Source of the DNA: Jannaschia rubra
Lineage (GTDB): Bacteria; Pseudomonadota; Alphaproteobacteria; Rhodobacterales; Rhodobacteraceae
Direction: 5' to 3'
NCBI RefSeq assembly: GCF_001403735.1
Contig: NZ_CXPG01000017.1
Coordinates: forward strand, 62,001 to 126,000
DNA length: 64,000 nucleotides
Positions 37,010 through 44,967 of this stretch are shown in pieces. Position 1 is the first letter of the stretch. The number at the start of each line of letters is the position of its first letter. The translations under genes were made by a program, and so were the position numbers. Below the pieces are notes generated by a model. That model was not told the origin of the DNA, searched no databases, and saw nothing but the letters and a program-made list of their open reading frames with translations.

Positions 37010-38827
37010 ATGGCACGCGCTCCCCTTCTCCAACTGTCGGACATCTCCCTCACTTTCGGGGGCAATCCGGTATTTTCGGACCTTTCGCTGAACGTCCAGC
37101 CTAGCGACCGCGTCGCACTGGTCGGGCGCAACGGGTCAGGCAAATCGACCCTGATGAAGGTCATGGCGGGCTTGGTCGAGGCCGACAGCGGAACCCGGAC
37201 CCTGTCGCCGGGCACGGCCACCGGGTACATGGAGCAGGAGCCGGACCTCTCCGGGCACGCCACGTTGGGCGACTATGCGCGATCGGGTCTCGACCCGTCG
37301 GAGGCTTGGCGCGTCGAGGCGGTAGCCGAGGGGCTGAAGCTGAACCTGGAGGCTGCGCCCGATGCGGCTTCGGGCGGCGAGCGGCGCCGCGCCGCCCTGG
37401 CGAAGCTGCTGGCCGAGGCGCCGGAGCTGATGTTGCTGGACGAGCCGACGAACCATCTCGACATCGACGCCATCGCCTGGCTGGAAGCGGAGCTGAAATC
37501 CACGCGCGCCGCCTTCGTCCTGATCTCGCACGACCGCGCGTTCCTGCGGTCGCTGACGCGGGCGACGTTGTGGATCGACCGGGGGATGGTGCGGCGGCAG
37601 GAGAAGGGCTTCGAATCCTTCGAGGAATGGCGCGACAAGACCTGGGAGGAGGAGGATCAGCAGCGCCACAAGCTGGACCGCAAGATCAAGTCGGAGGCCC
37701 GCTGGGCGGTCGAGGGGATCTCCGCGCGGCGCAAGCGCAACCAGGGGCGCGTGCGGGCGCTTCAGGACCTGCGCGCCGAACGGTCGGCGCAGATCCGACG
37801 CGCCGGGACGGCGGCGCTGGAGCTCGACTCGGGGCAGGCTTCGGGCAAGCGGGTGATCGAGGCCACGGGTCTGACCAAATCGTTCGAGGGGCGTGAGATC
37901 GTCCGCGACTTTGACCTGCGCGTCCTGCGCGGCGACCGGATCGCCTTCGTCGGACCCAACGGTGTCGGCAAGACGACGGTGCTGAAGCTGCTGCTGGGCG
38001 AGATCGAGCCGGATGCGGGCACCGTCAAGGCGGGGACCAACCTGGAGGTCGCCGTCTTCGATCAGGCGCGCGCCAAGCTCGACCCCGAAGCGACGCTGTG
38101 GGACAGCCTGACGCTCGACCCGCTACTGGGGGTGTCGGGGGCCAGCGATCAGGTGATGGTGCGTGGAACGCCACGCCACGTCGCCGGATACCTCAAGGAT
38201 TTCCTGTTCGACGACAAGCAGTTCAAAGCGCCGGTCAAGTCGCTGTCGGGGGGCGAGAAGGCGCGTCTGCTGCTGGCGCGGATCATGGCGCTGCCGTCCA
38301 ACGTGCTGGTGCTGGACGAGCCGACGAACGATCTGGACATCGAGACGCTGGACCTGTTGCAGGACGTGCTCGACGACTATGACGGGACCGTTCTTCTGGT
38401 CAGCCACGACCGCGATTTCCTGGACCGCGTCGCCACCCAGACCGTCGCGATGGAGGGCGACGCGCGGGTGCAGGTCTATCCGGGTGGCTGGACGGACTAT
38501 CGCAACCAGCGGGGCCATTCGACCTTCGACACGCCCCGAAAGGCCGCGGGGAAGGGCACGACGAAACCCGCCGCGGACCCGGCACCTGTGCGTGCGTCCA
38601 ATGGCCTCAGCTATACCGAGCGGCATCGGCTGGAGACGCTGCCGGCCGAGATCGCACGACTGGAGGCGGAGATCGCCAAGCTGGAGGACCTGCTCTCGGA
38701 CGCCGACCTGTTCACGCGTGAGCCGGTGAAGTTCCAGAAGGCGACCAATGCGCTGATCGAGCGGCATGGCCGCCTGTCCAAGGCCGAGGAGGAATGGCTG
38801 TCGCTGGCCGAGCGGGCCGATGCCTGA
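37010..38827 (+). CDS. uup: ABC-F family ATPase, Uup-like
   Basis: A 605-residue cytoplasmic protein with two ABC domains and no membrane segments. First domain: GRNGSGKSTLMKV, SGGERRRAALAKLL and LLDEPTNHLDIDAI. Linker (residues 210-275) with ISARRKRNQGRVRALQDLRAE. Second domain: GPNGVGKTTVLKLLLG, LSGGEKARLLLARIM and LDEPTNDLDIETL. The last 70 residues are a helical coiled coil (LPAEIARLEAEIAKLEDLLS), as in Uup. ABC-F proteins act on the ribosome or, for Uup, on DNA/ribosome structures. The ATG at 37010 is preferred over an upstream TTG. It is followed after 6 bases by the convergent lipoprotein gene. Confidence 0.9.
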   Translation: MARAPLLQLSDISLTFGGNPVFSDLSLNVQPSDRVALVGRNGSGKSTLMKVMAGLVEADSGTRTLSPGTATGYMEQEPDLSGHATLGDYARSGLDPSEAWRVEAVAEGLKLNLEAAPDAASGGERRRAALAKLLAEAPELMLLDEPTNHLDIDAIAWLEAELKSTRAAFVLISHDRAFLRSLTRATLWIDRGMVRRQEKGFESFEEWRDKTWEEEDQQRHKLDRKIKSEARWAVEGISARRKRNQGRVRALQDLRAERSAQIRRAGTAALELDSGQASGKRVIEATGLTKSFEGREIVRDFDLRVLRGDRIAFVGPNGVGKTTVLKLLLGEIEPDAGTVKAGTNLEVAVFDQARAKLDPEATLWDSLTLDPLLGVSGASDQVMVRGTPRHVAGYLKDFLFDDKQFKAPVKSLSGGEKARLLLARIMALPSNVLVLDEPTNDLDIETLDLLQDVLDDYDGTVLLVSHDRDFLDRVATQTVAMEGDARVQVYPGGWTDYRNQRGHSTFDTPRKAAGKGTTKPAADPAPVRASNGLSYTERHRLETLPAEIARLEAEIAKLEDLLSDADLFTREPVKFQKATNALIERHGRLSKAEEEWLSLAERADA

Positions 38828-38833
38828 TGCGGG

Positions 38834-39505
38834 TCAGTCGCAGATGTCATCCAGATCATCGCCCCATGGCACGGTGACGGCGCGGGCGAAGGCTTCGGGT
38901 TCTGCCACGGGCATCACCTGACGCAGCAGATGCTTCAGCCGGTCCGTCCGGCTGCCGCGGGGATCGAGCGTCGCGCAGCAGAGGTATTCCTCCACCAGGC
39001 TGGCCTGTTGCTCATAGCCGAAGTCGAGGAAGCCGCGCGGATCGTCCGGGTCCAGCAGGTAGGGGTCGTCGACCGCCAACTGCTCCGAAAACGCCTTGAC
39101 GGGATGGTACCCGGTGACGTCCCGGTTCTGCCATTGCCAGACATGCGTCATCTCGTGGACGATGAACATCGCGCCCGCCAGATCGAGCGCCCCACCCGCT
39201 TCGTCGGTCGCCGCATAATCGTCGGCATAGGCGCGGGGGCTGAGCAGCAGCGTCTCAAACAGCGCGATGCCCGCTGTCTGTGCGGTGATCCGCCCGGCCT
39301 GCGGCGGCGCAATCCGTTCGCGACACGTGGTCCGGGGGCGGGCGTCGTAGGTGATCGGGAAGATGCCGACAATGGGCGTCTGCGAGATGCGGACGGAGGC
39401 GGTGTCGAGGGTCGGCCCGTGGATCGGCGCCACCAGCGCGGTCTCCGCCGGGGTAAGGGGGCGGGTGCAGGCGGTCAGGGCGAGGATGAGGAGCAGGGAG
39501 CGCAT
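38834..39505 (-). CDS. Lipoprotein with HExxH zinc-peptidase motif
   Basis: A 223-residue precursor with a short signal and lipobox (ILALTAC, cysteine at 13). The mature protein has the sequence FIVHEMTHVWQWQNRDVTGYHP, where HEMTH fits the HExxH zinc site, with a glutamate-rich region further on (EQQASLVEEYLCC) that could supply the third ligand. This motif with HVWQWQ is seen in several exported proteins annotated as DUF4157-like. It would be a metal-binding, perhaps proteolytic, envelope lipoprotein. I do not recognise a characterised homologue. The ATG at 39505 gives the signal peptide at the very start; the longer open frame upstream does not. Confidence 0.78.
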   Translation of the reverse strand: MRSLLLILALTACTRPLTPAETALVAPIHGPTLDTASVRISQTPIVGIFPITYDARPRTTCRERIAPPQAGRITAQTAGIALFETLLLSPRAYADDYAATDEAGGALDLAGAMFIVHEMTHVWQWQNRDVTGYHPVKAFSEQLAVDDPYLLDPDDPRGFLDFGYEQQASLVEEYLCCATLDPRGSRTDRLKHLLRQVMPVAEPEAFARAVTVPWGDDLDDICD

Positions 39506-39848
39506 GGGTGAATCTGCGAAGTTTGGAAAGTCACAGGTGGTTCCGTCACGAAAGCGGACATTCAGCGGTCCGCAACGCATTCGGACGTGATCCCGATTTC
39601 CAGTACGGGACAGCCACCGTTGGGTCCAGCATCAAGACGATAAAGAAGCTTGCCTATCCACGTCGTCGAGGCCCCGAATGTCCGGTAGACATCCTCCGTG
39701 CCTTCCACACCATCCTTGTCGATTTGATGTGCCCCAAGATTTGCAGACGCTTCACCCCCTGACTTTGAGGTCGGGAGGTCGACATTGGGACGAGCCGTGA
39801 CAGCGATGAGTTCGAGCGGGATGTGGTCGCGCGGATCACCGAGCGAGG
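39506..39848. other. Gene-free stretch before the IS3 relic
   Basis: Contains the upstream region of the lipoprotein gene on the minus strand and no supported gene. A 123-residue open frame on the minus strand (39562-39933) lacks a ribosome-binding site and recognisable domain, and overlaps the IS relic. Confidence 0.4.
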
Positions 39849-40088
39849 TTGCCCGGCCAGCGGGGTGTCGGGGCGGCTCGGGGTAGATCCATACTCGCCC
39901 TCCGCCTGGAAAGGAAGTTCGCGACGACGTCACCCGGCGATGGTGGGAAGCATACCGGGATCGGGCGTCTGAAGCGCGAGCTGGCGCGGGCGATCGAGGA
40001 GCGCGATACCCGGAAAAAAGGGCGAGGCTTGTTCGCCATCGGTCCGAGGACGATGCCCAGCGCGTACTTCGCGCGAGAGTTCCGATGA
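39849..40088 (+). pseudogene. IS3 OrfA remnant (C-terminal part)
   Basis: A 79-codon open frame whose last part is recognisable as the leucine-zipper end of IS3 OrfA: GRLKRELARAIEERDTRKK and AYFAREFR. Between them are about 14 residues (GRGLFAIGPRTMPS) not expected in OrfA, where one sees KKATAYFAKES or the like. The first 40 residues show no helix-turn-helix, so the N-terminal DNA-binding half is missing. It is not expected to be functional. Confidence 0.65.
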
Positions 40089-40886
40089 AGTACGCCGTTG
40101 TTCAGGCGCATCGCGAGGAGTTCGGCGGGCAGGCTAGGGAAGATGCCCGGCAGACTTCACTGATCCGCGATGCCTGGCCTGACAGCGGCAAGGTCTACGG
40201 CTACCGCAAGCTGCATGACGATCTACGGGATCCAAGGCGAGGCGTGTTCGCCGAACCGCGTGGCACGGCTTGCGAGCCACGCGGGGATCGCAGCCCGGAT
40301 CGGTTGCCGGCGAAGGCCAGGGCGGCAAGCCGGCGGTCGCTGCTGAAAACAGGCTGGACCGCCAGTTCGAGGTCCCCTCTCGTGGTTTGCTGGCGAACCA
40401 TTGCCGGGCGTTGGATGCAACCCCGGATGACAGCGGAGCTCGCCCTGACAGGCGGTGCTCACGGCCGTCCGCCGCAGGAAGACCAAGGACACCGTCTTGG
40501 TTCACCCAGTTCAGGGCAGGCAGTTCTGGAGCCACGACTGGAGAACATTCCTGTCGCAGCACGATCTCGAACCCGGCATGAGCCGACGCGGAAATTGTCA
40601 TGACAGCGCAGTCGCGGAAAGCTTCTTCCAGCTTCTCGAGCGGGAACGGATCCGGCCATGGGCCTGCGCGACCCCAGAGGCCGCGCGGCAGGACGTGTTC
40701 GAGTACATCGAGACATTCGACAACCCCAAGCGCAAACACACGAACGGGATGCTGTCGCCCGTCGAATTCAAGACACGGCAGCAAAATACCGAACAAGGCA
40801 GGCGTCCACGAAACCAGGAACACCTCAAGGGACCGCATGGCGTAGGTTGCCGGAATTGGACGCCCAAGCTTGTTCGCATCAGATGA
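40085..40886 (+). pseudogene. IS3 OrfB (DDE transposase) remnant
   Basis: Recognisable parts in order, each in a different frame: MKYAVVQAHREEFGG, REDARQTSLIRDAWPDSGKV and YGYRKLHDDL (from 40085); GGKPAVAAENRLDRQFEVPS (about 40315-40380); MQPRMTAELALTGG (about 40415); then RRRKTKDTVLVHP, SMSRRGNCHD-like GMSRRGNCHDSAVAESFFQL and DVFEYIETF (40455-40730). The segment that should contain the first catalytic aspartate (WVTDITYI) is deleted, and the second, HSDQGSQF, has become HPVQGRQF. Only the last glutamate (AVAESFF) remains. The element is dead. Confidence 0.82.
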
Positions 40887-41122
40887 AAAGCTTTATGGAA
40901 ATCGACTTCTCCGACCGCCGCCGTGACCTTCTGCACCTGGATCTGGCCGAATACGGCATGATCTCGGACACACTGGCGCATGCCACCAAACCGATCGAAA
41001 CTATATGCGCTCAGGACAGGCAGGGCTGCCGTCCTGACTTCGCGCGGGATAATCTGATCCGACGCCATGACCTTGCCCGGAGCCGACCTTCATTGGAACT
41101 GCAGGAGGAAACGGTGTTCAGA
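40887..41122. other. Gene-free stretch between IS relic and treY
   Basis: No supported gene. This is where the long trehalose/glucan operon ends on the minus strand; no strong intrinsic terminator was seen. The sequence shows no clear similarity to the IS and may be its right flank. Confidence 0.4.
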
Positions 41123-43285
41123 TCAGCCGCGTGATGTCTCGACCCTTTCGATCCGAACGGATTGTGGCTCCAGATCGGCGGGGGGCCAGATCGCCGGGGC
41201 TTCGGACAAAGGGGTCCCATCGGTCGACACGGTCACACGTATGGGACCGCGGTCGAACGAGAGTTGACCGGGCCCTGCATCCACCGGCCGATACGGCGTC
41301 GCAAATGCGTCGCGATCGTCTCTGCGCAGACGCAGAAGCGCGCGGGTCAGCGACAACTTCACCCGGTCGAAGCCCGTCACGGCGCCGTCGGCCAGCCGAT
41401 CGAAGTCTACCTCGGCGCGGTTGTCGGGGTCGGTCAGGCGATAGTTCCCGATTTCGGTGCCCTGATAGATGTCGGGAATCCCCGGCACGGTCAGTTGCAG
41501 GGCCGCCTGCGCCAGCGCGATCCCTTCGGCCCGCCGTGCCAGATCCGACAGGTCGGGCGGCATGACATGGGCGGCGGCGTCCAGGATGGGCTGCTCGAAG
41601 GCGGGGTCGGGGTCCGTCCAGGTCGTGTCCCGCTTCGCCTCTCGCATGGCCTTTTCCAGATGGGCCGGCAGGCGGTCGTGCAGGTCGCCGTCGGGCGCCC
41701 CGGCCCAGGTCGATTGCGCCAGGTACCATGACCAGGGGTCGGGCAGCGCCGGCACGGCGTCCAGAATGCCGGGCAGGGCACCGGGGTCATGGGACAGGGC
41801 GATCAGGCGTGCCCTCGCATCCGCCGACCGCTTGGTGTCGTGGCTCGACAGAAGGGTCAGGCCGGCAGGCTGTGTCCTCGCACGGTCCTGCATCGCGGCG
41901 TGGAACGCGCGAACGTCCATCGACGGCTCGTCGGGTTCGGACCCCACCTCATTCGCGGACAACAGGGGGACGAAGCGATAGAAGGCCGTATCCTCCTGCG
42001 CCTTCGCGATGGCCGCGCCGGTCACCTGCTGCATCCGCACACGCAGGGCAGGCCGGTCCGGGTCGGTCAGAAGGCGGGCAAGGTCGGGCAGGGCGCCGGG
42101 GTGGCGCAGCCCCTTCGCCGCGCGCGCCGCCGTGTCCCGGATCAGGGCGTCGTCCGCCTCGGGGACGGCTTCGGCGGCATAGCTGCGATAGCGGGGAAAG
42201 GCCCCGATAAAGGCGACGATGGCGTCCCGCCAATGGCCCCGACCCCATTCCGTCGTCGCATCCGCGGCCATCGCCAGGTCGGTGAGGGCGTCGAGCTCCG
42301 CCATCAGTTCAGTCGTCACGATCTGGTCCTTGGCCGCGGCCAGTTCGGCGCGGAAATCGGCGTCCGGCTGGGTGGCGGCCTTGATCCGCTCGACCCCGGT
42401 CCCGTCGGTTAGGACGCGGGCAATCGCGACCGCGGCCTCATAGCCGGTGGTTCCCTGAACCGGCCAGTCTGGCAGGGGCTCGTCACCGGTCAGGATCTTC
42501 TCGATCCAGATGGGTGTGTCCGGCAGGCGCGTCCGCAGGCGGTTCAGATAGGTGCCGGGGTCGGCCAAGCCATCGACGTGATCCACGCGCAGGCCCTGCG
42601 CCACGCCGGCGTCGATCAGGTCGAAGGTCAGACGGTGCATGTCCTCGAACACCTGCTCGTCCTCCACGCGCATCCCGATCAGGCCGGTCACGGTGAAGAA
42701 CCGCCGATGGGTGATCGCCGCCGCCTCGGTCCGCCAATGCGTGAGGCGCCATGCCTGCGCGTCGTGGGGCGTGCGGGGGTCGCCCGTCGCGCTGCCGGGC
42801 CGCAGGGGCAGGGTCAGATCGCCGGCCTGTATCCGGTCGCCCGCGATGCTGATCTTGCCCTGTTCCACCATCTCCTCGAACGGCGCGGGCAACCACGGCA
42901 AACGCAGGCGGCCGGCGGACCAGTCGATGTCGAAATAACGGGCATATGCGCTGTCCTCGCCCTGCCGAAGGACGTCGTCCAGCCAGGGCGTTTCGGGCGA
43001 AAACGCCAGATGGTTCGGCACGATGTCCAGGATCAGGCCGATGCCTTGCGCCTGAAGTGCGCTGGCAAGCCCTTCCAGCCCTGCGCGCCCGCCCAGCAGC
43101 GGCTCCACCTCGTTCGGATCGATCACGTCATAACCATGGGTCGAGCCGGTGGCGGCGGTGAAGACCGGGGATGCATAGAGGTGCGAAATGCCCAGATCCC
43201 GCCAATACGGCACGAGGGTCGCGGCCCGCGCAAAATCCATCCCATTACGAAATTGAAGGCGATAGGTGGCGGTGGGCAGCTTCAT
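41123..43285 (-). CDS. treY: Maltooligosyltrehalose synthase
   Basis: A 720-residue GH13 enzyme that turns the reducing-end maltose unit of an alpha-1,4-glucan into an alpha,alpha-1,1-linked trehalose unit. It opens TATYRLQFRNGMDFARAATL, with ISHLYASPVFTAATGSTHGYD, both diagnostic of TreY. The nucleophile is in LRVDHVDGLADP (about residue 231), the acid/base in IEKIL (about 262), and the third acid in LLSSHDTKRS (about 480). TreZ, encoded two genes upstream in the same operon, releases the trehalose. The start overlaps the malQ stop by 4 bases. It is the last gene of the operon, next to an IS3 relic. Confidence 0.94.
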   Translation of the reverse strand: MKLPTATYRLQFRNGMDFARAATLVPYWRDLGISHLYASPVFTAATGSTHGYDVIDPNEVEPLLGGRAGLEGLASALQAQGIGLILDIVPNHLAFSPETPWLDDVLRQGEDSAYARYFDIDWSAGRLRLPWLPAPFEEMVEQGKISIAGDRIQAGDLTLPLRPGSATGDPRTPHDAQAWRLTHWRTEAAAITHRRFFTVTGLIGMRVEDEQVFEDMHRLTFDLIDAGVAQGLRVDHVDGLADPGTYLNRLRTRLPDTPIWIEKILTGDEPLPDWPVQGTTGYEAAVAIARVLTDGTGVERIKAATQPDADFRAELAAAKDQIVTTELMAELDALTDLAMAADATTEWGRGHWRDAIVAFIGAFPRYRSYAAEAVPEADDALIRDTAARAAKGLRHPGALPDLARLLTDPDRPALRVRMQQVTGAAIAKAQEDTAFYRFVPLLSANEVGSEPDEPSMDVRAFHAAMQDRARTQPAGLTLLSSHDTKRSADARARLIALSHDPGALPGILDAVPALPDPWSWYLAQSTWAGAPDGDLHDRLPAHLEKAMREAKRDTTWTDPDPAFEQPILDAAAHVMPPDLSDLARRAEGIALAQAALQLTVPGIPDIYQGTEIGNYRLTDPDNRAEVDFDRLADGAVTGFDRVKLSLTRALLRLRRDDRDAFATPYRPVDAGPGQLSFDRGPIRVTVSTDGTPLSEAPAIWPPADLEPQSVRIERVETSRG

Positions 43286-44967
43286 TCGGACCTCGGGCGC
43301 GCGGCGCGCATTAGCGCGGTGATGCGGGAGAAGACGGGGTGATCGGCGATGGCGTCGACCGGCACGCTGCCGCGCGGCCGCCAGTTGGGATATTCGTCCG
43401 TCGTTCCGGGCCGGTTGGTCTGCCTTTCGGGGCCGATCAGATCGGCCAGCCGCACGCCGGCCAAGAGACAGGGCGTCGCCCCGATGAAGGCATGGGCGCC
43501 ATCGAGAACCGCATCGGGCAGGGTCTCGGCCTTGGCGTCGGCCGTGACGTCGAGCGCCCGGATCAGCATTCGACGCTCCTTGCGGCGATGGGCACGGTGC
43601 TGGCGCGTCGCCTCGGGCGAGACCAGGCCATGTTCCTGCCGACCGTCGATGTCATCGCCCCGCCACCAGGCCGCCAGCACCGGCAGGTCGTGCGTCGACA
43701 GGCAGGCGAGCGCCTTTTCGGGATAGGACTTCGCGGGATGGAATCCGACGTCGTCCTGCTCGAAATAGACGATCCGGTACGACAGGACATTGGCCTCGTT
43801 CATCGCATCGCGGAAGCCTTCGGGCACGAAGCCCAGGTCTTCGCCGATGATGACCGCCTGACGGGCCTGCGACTCCTCGGCCAGGACGCGCAGCATGTCG
43901 CGCATGGGATAGCGCAGGTGCGCGCCCTCGGCGGCGGGTCGGCCGGAAGGGATCAGGAACAGCTGCCAGAGCGCCATCGCATGATCGACCCGCAAGGCCC
44001 CGGCATCGCGCAACTGCGCGGCGATCATGGCGCGGAAGGGGGCGAAATCGCGCGCCGCGAGATCGGTGGGCGAGGGGGCTGCCAGATGCCAGTTCTGCCC
44101 TTGCTCCGAGAACATGTCCGGCGGCGCACCGACGTCGAGGCCGGGCAGGGCAGCCGCTGCGCCGGACCAGGTGGCCGACCCGTCCTGCGCCTCGCCCACG
44201 GCCAGGTCGAGGTAGAGCCCTATGCCCATACCTGCACCCTTGGCTGCCTTCTGTGCGGCGTGAAGCTGCTGCCGCGCGACCAGCTGAAGCCATGCGTGGA
44301 AGCGGACATCCTGCGGACGGTCGCGCGCGATGGCATGGGCGGCGGCCCCCTCGGGGTCGTCGGGCAGGGGCAAGTCCAAATGTCTGATCGTCTCAAACAA
44401 GGCATGGAGGTGCAGATCCCGCCCCTCGGACGCCACGAAGGCGTCGAGCGCCCCGTCATCGACCCCGGCGTCGAACCGTTGCCGCAGCGCCCGGAGCTTT
44501 GCCGACGCGACGGCAGCATAGTCCACCAGATCACCACTCGGCAGGGACGGCCGGTCGCAGCCCAGCAGGTCCGGTGCGATGTAGAGCGGGTTCAGGAACC
44601 GCCGGTTCGACGGCGAGAACGGGGATGCGCGGTCGGGCTCGGCCGTGAACAGCGCATGGACCGGGTTGATCCCGAGGAAATCGGCCCCCGCCTTCGCGCA
44701 GACCGTCGCCAGCGCCGCAAGGTCGGCAAAGTCACCGACACCCCATTGCCGGGCGGACCGCAGCTCATAAAGCTGGCAAAAGATGCCCCACCCGCGCCCC
44801 TCGGGCAAATGGCAGGCCACGTCACCCGGCACCTCCATCGTCGCGGGCGCGACCGGCTTTGCGCTGCCCAATCCGTCCAGGATCAGACGCAGTGTCGCCT
44901 CCGGCACGGTGCGCCCGTCATAGGCGGTGGAAATGCCGTGTTTCCGGGCCCGTTCGCGCAGCGTCAT
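43282..44967 (-). CDS. malQ: 4-alpha-glucanotransferase (amylomaltase)
   Basis: A 561-residue GH77 enzyme that transfers maltodextrin segments between alpha-1,4-glucans. Core motifs: QLYELRSARQWGVGDFADL, then LRVDHAMALWQLFLIP (nucleophile, about residue 325), IIGEDLGFVPEGF (acid/base, about 376) and STHDLPVLAAWW (about 425). In this operon it would trim or lengthen the chains for TreY. The ATG at 44967 is used, inside the treZ stop (ATGA); an alternative GTG lies nine codons upstream but within treZ. The protein is shorter than actinobacterial MalQ (about 700) because it lacks most of the N-terminal extra domain. Confidence 0.93.
   Translation of the reverse strand: MTLRERARKHGISTAYDGRTVPEATLRLILDGLGSAKPVAPATMEVPGDVACHLPEGRGWGIFCQLYELRSARQWGVGDFADLAALATVCAKAGADFLGINPVHALFTAEPDRASPFSPSNRRFLNPLYIAPDLLGCDRPSLPSGDLVDYAAVASAKLRALRQRFDAGVDDGALDAFVASEGRDLHLHALFETIRHLDLPLPDDPEGAAAHAIARDRPQDVRFHAWLQLVARQQLHAAQKAAKGAGMGIGLYLDLAVGEAQDGSATWSGAAAALPGLDVGAPPDMFSEQGQNWHLAAPSPTDLAARDFAPFRAMIAAQLRDAGALRVDHAMALWQLFLIPSGRPAAEGAHLRYPMRDMLRVLAEESQARQAVIIGEDLGFVPEGFRDAMNEANVLSYRIVYFEQDDVGFHPAKSYPEKALACLSTHDLPVLAAWWRGDDIDGRQEHGLVSPEATRQHRAHRRKERRMLIRALDVTADAKAETLPDAVLDGAHAFIGATPCLLAGVRLADLIGPERQTNRPGTTDEYPNWRPRGSVPVDAIADHPVFSRITALMRAARPRSE

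Larger units (their letters stand above)
39849..40886 (+). mobile_element. Degenerate IS3-family insertion sequence
   Basis: Remnants of the two IS3 reading frames lie in order. The orfA tail has RLKRELARAIEERDTRKK and, later, AYFAREFR; orfB begins MKYAVVQAHREEF in the -1 frame relative to orfA, as in intact IS3 elements. An A6G slippery heptamer (40014-40020) sits at the orfA end. orfB is broken into pieces in three frames and its active-site residues are lost. Terminal inverted repeats were not identified, so the boundaries are approximate. Confidence 0.8.

Noticed and set aside
39562..39933. A 123-codon minus-strand frame by the IS relic
   Set aside because: No ribosome-binding site or domain, and it runs into the IS remnant on the other strand.
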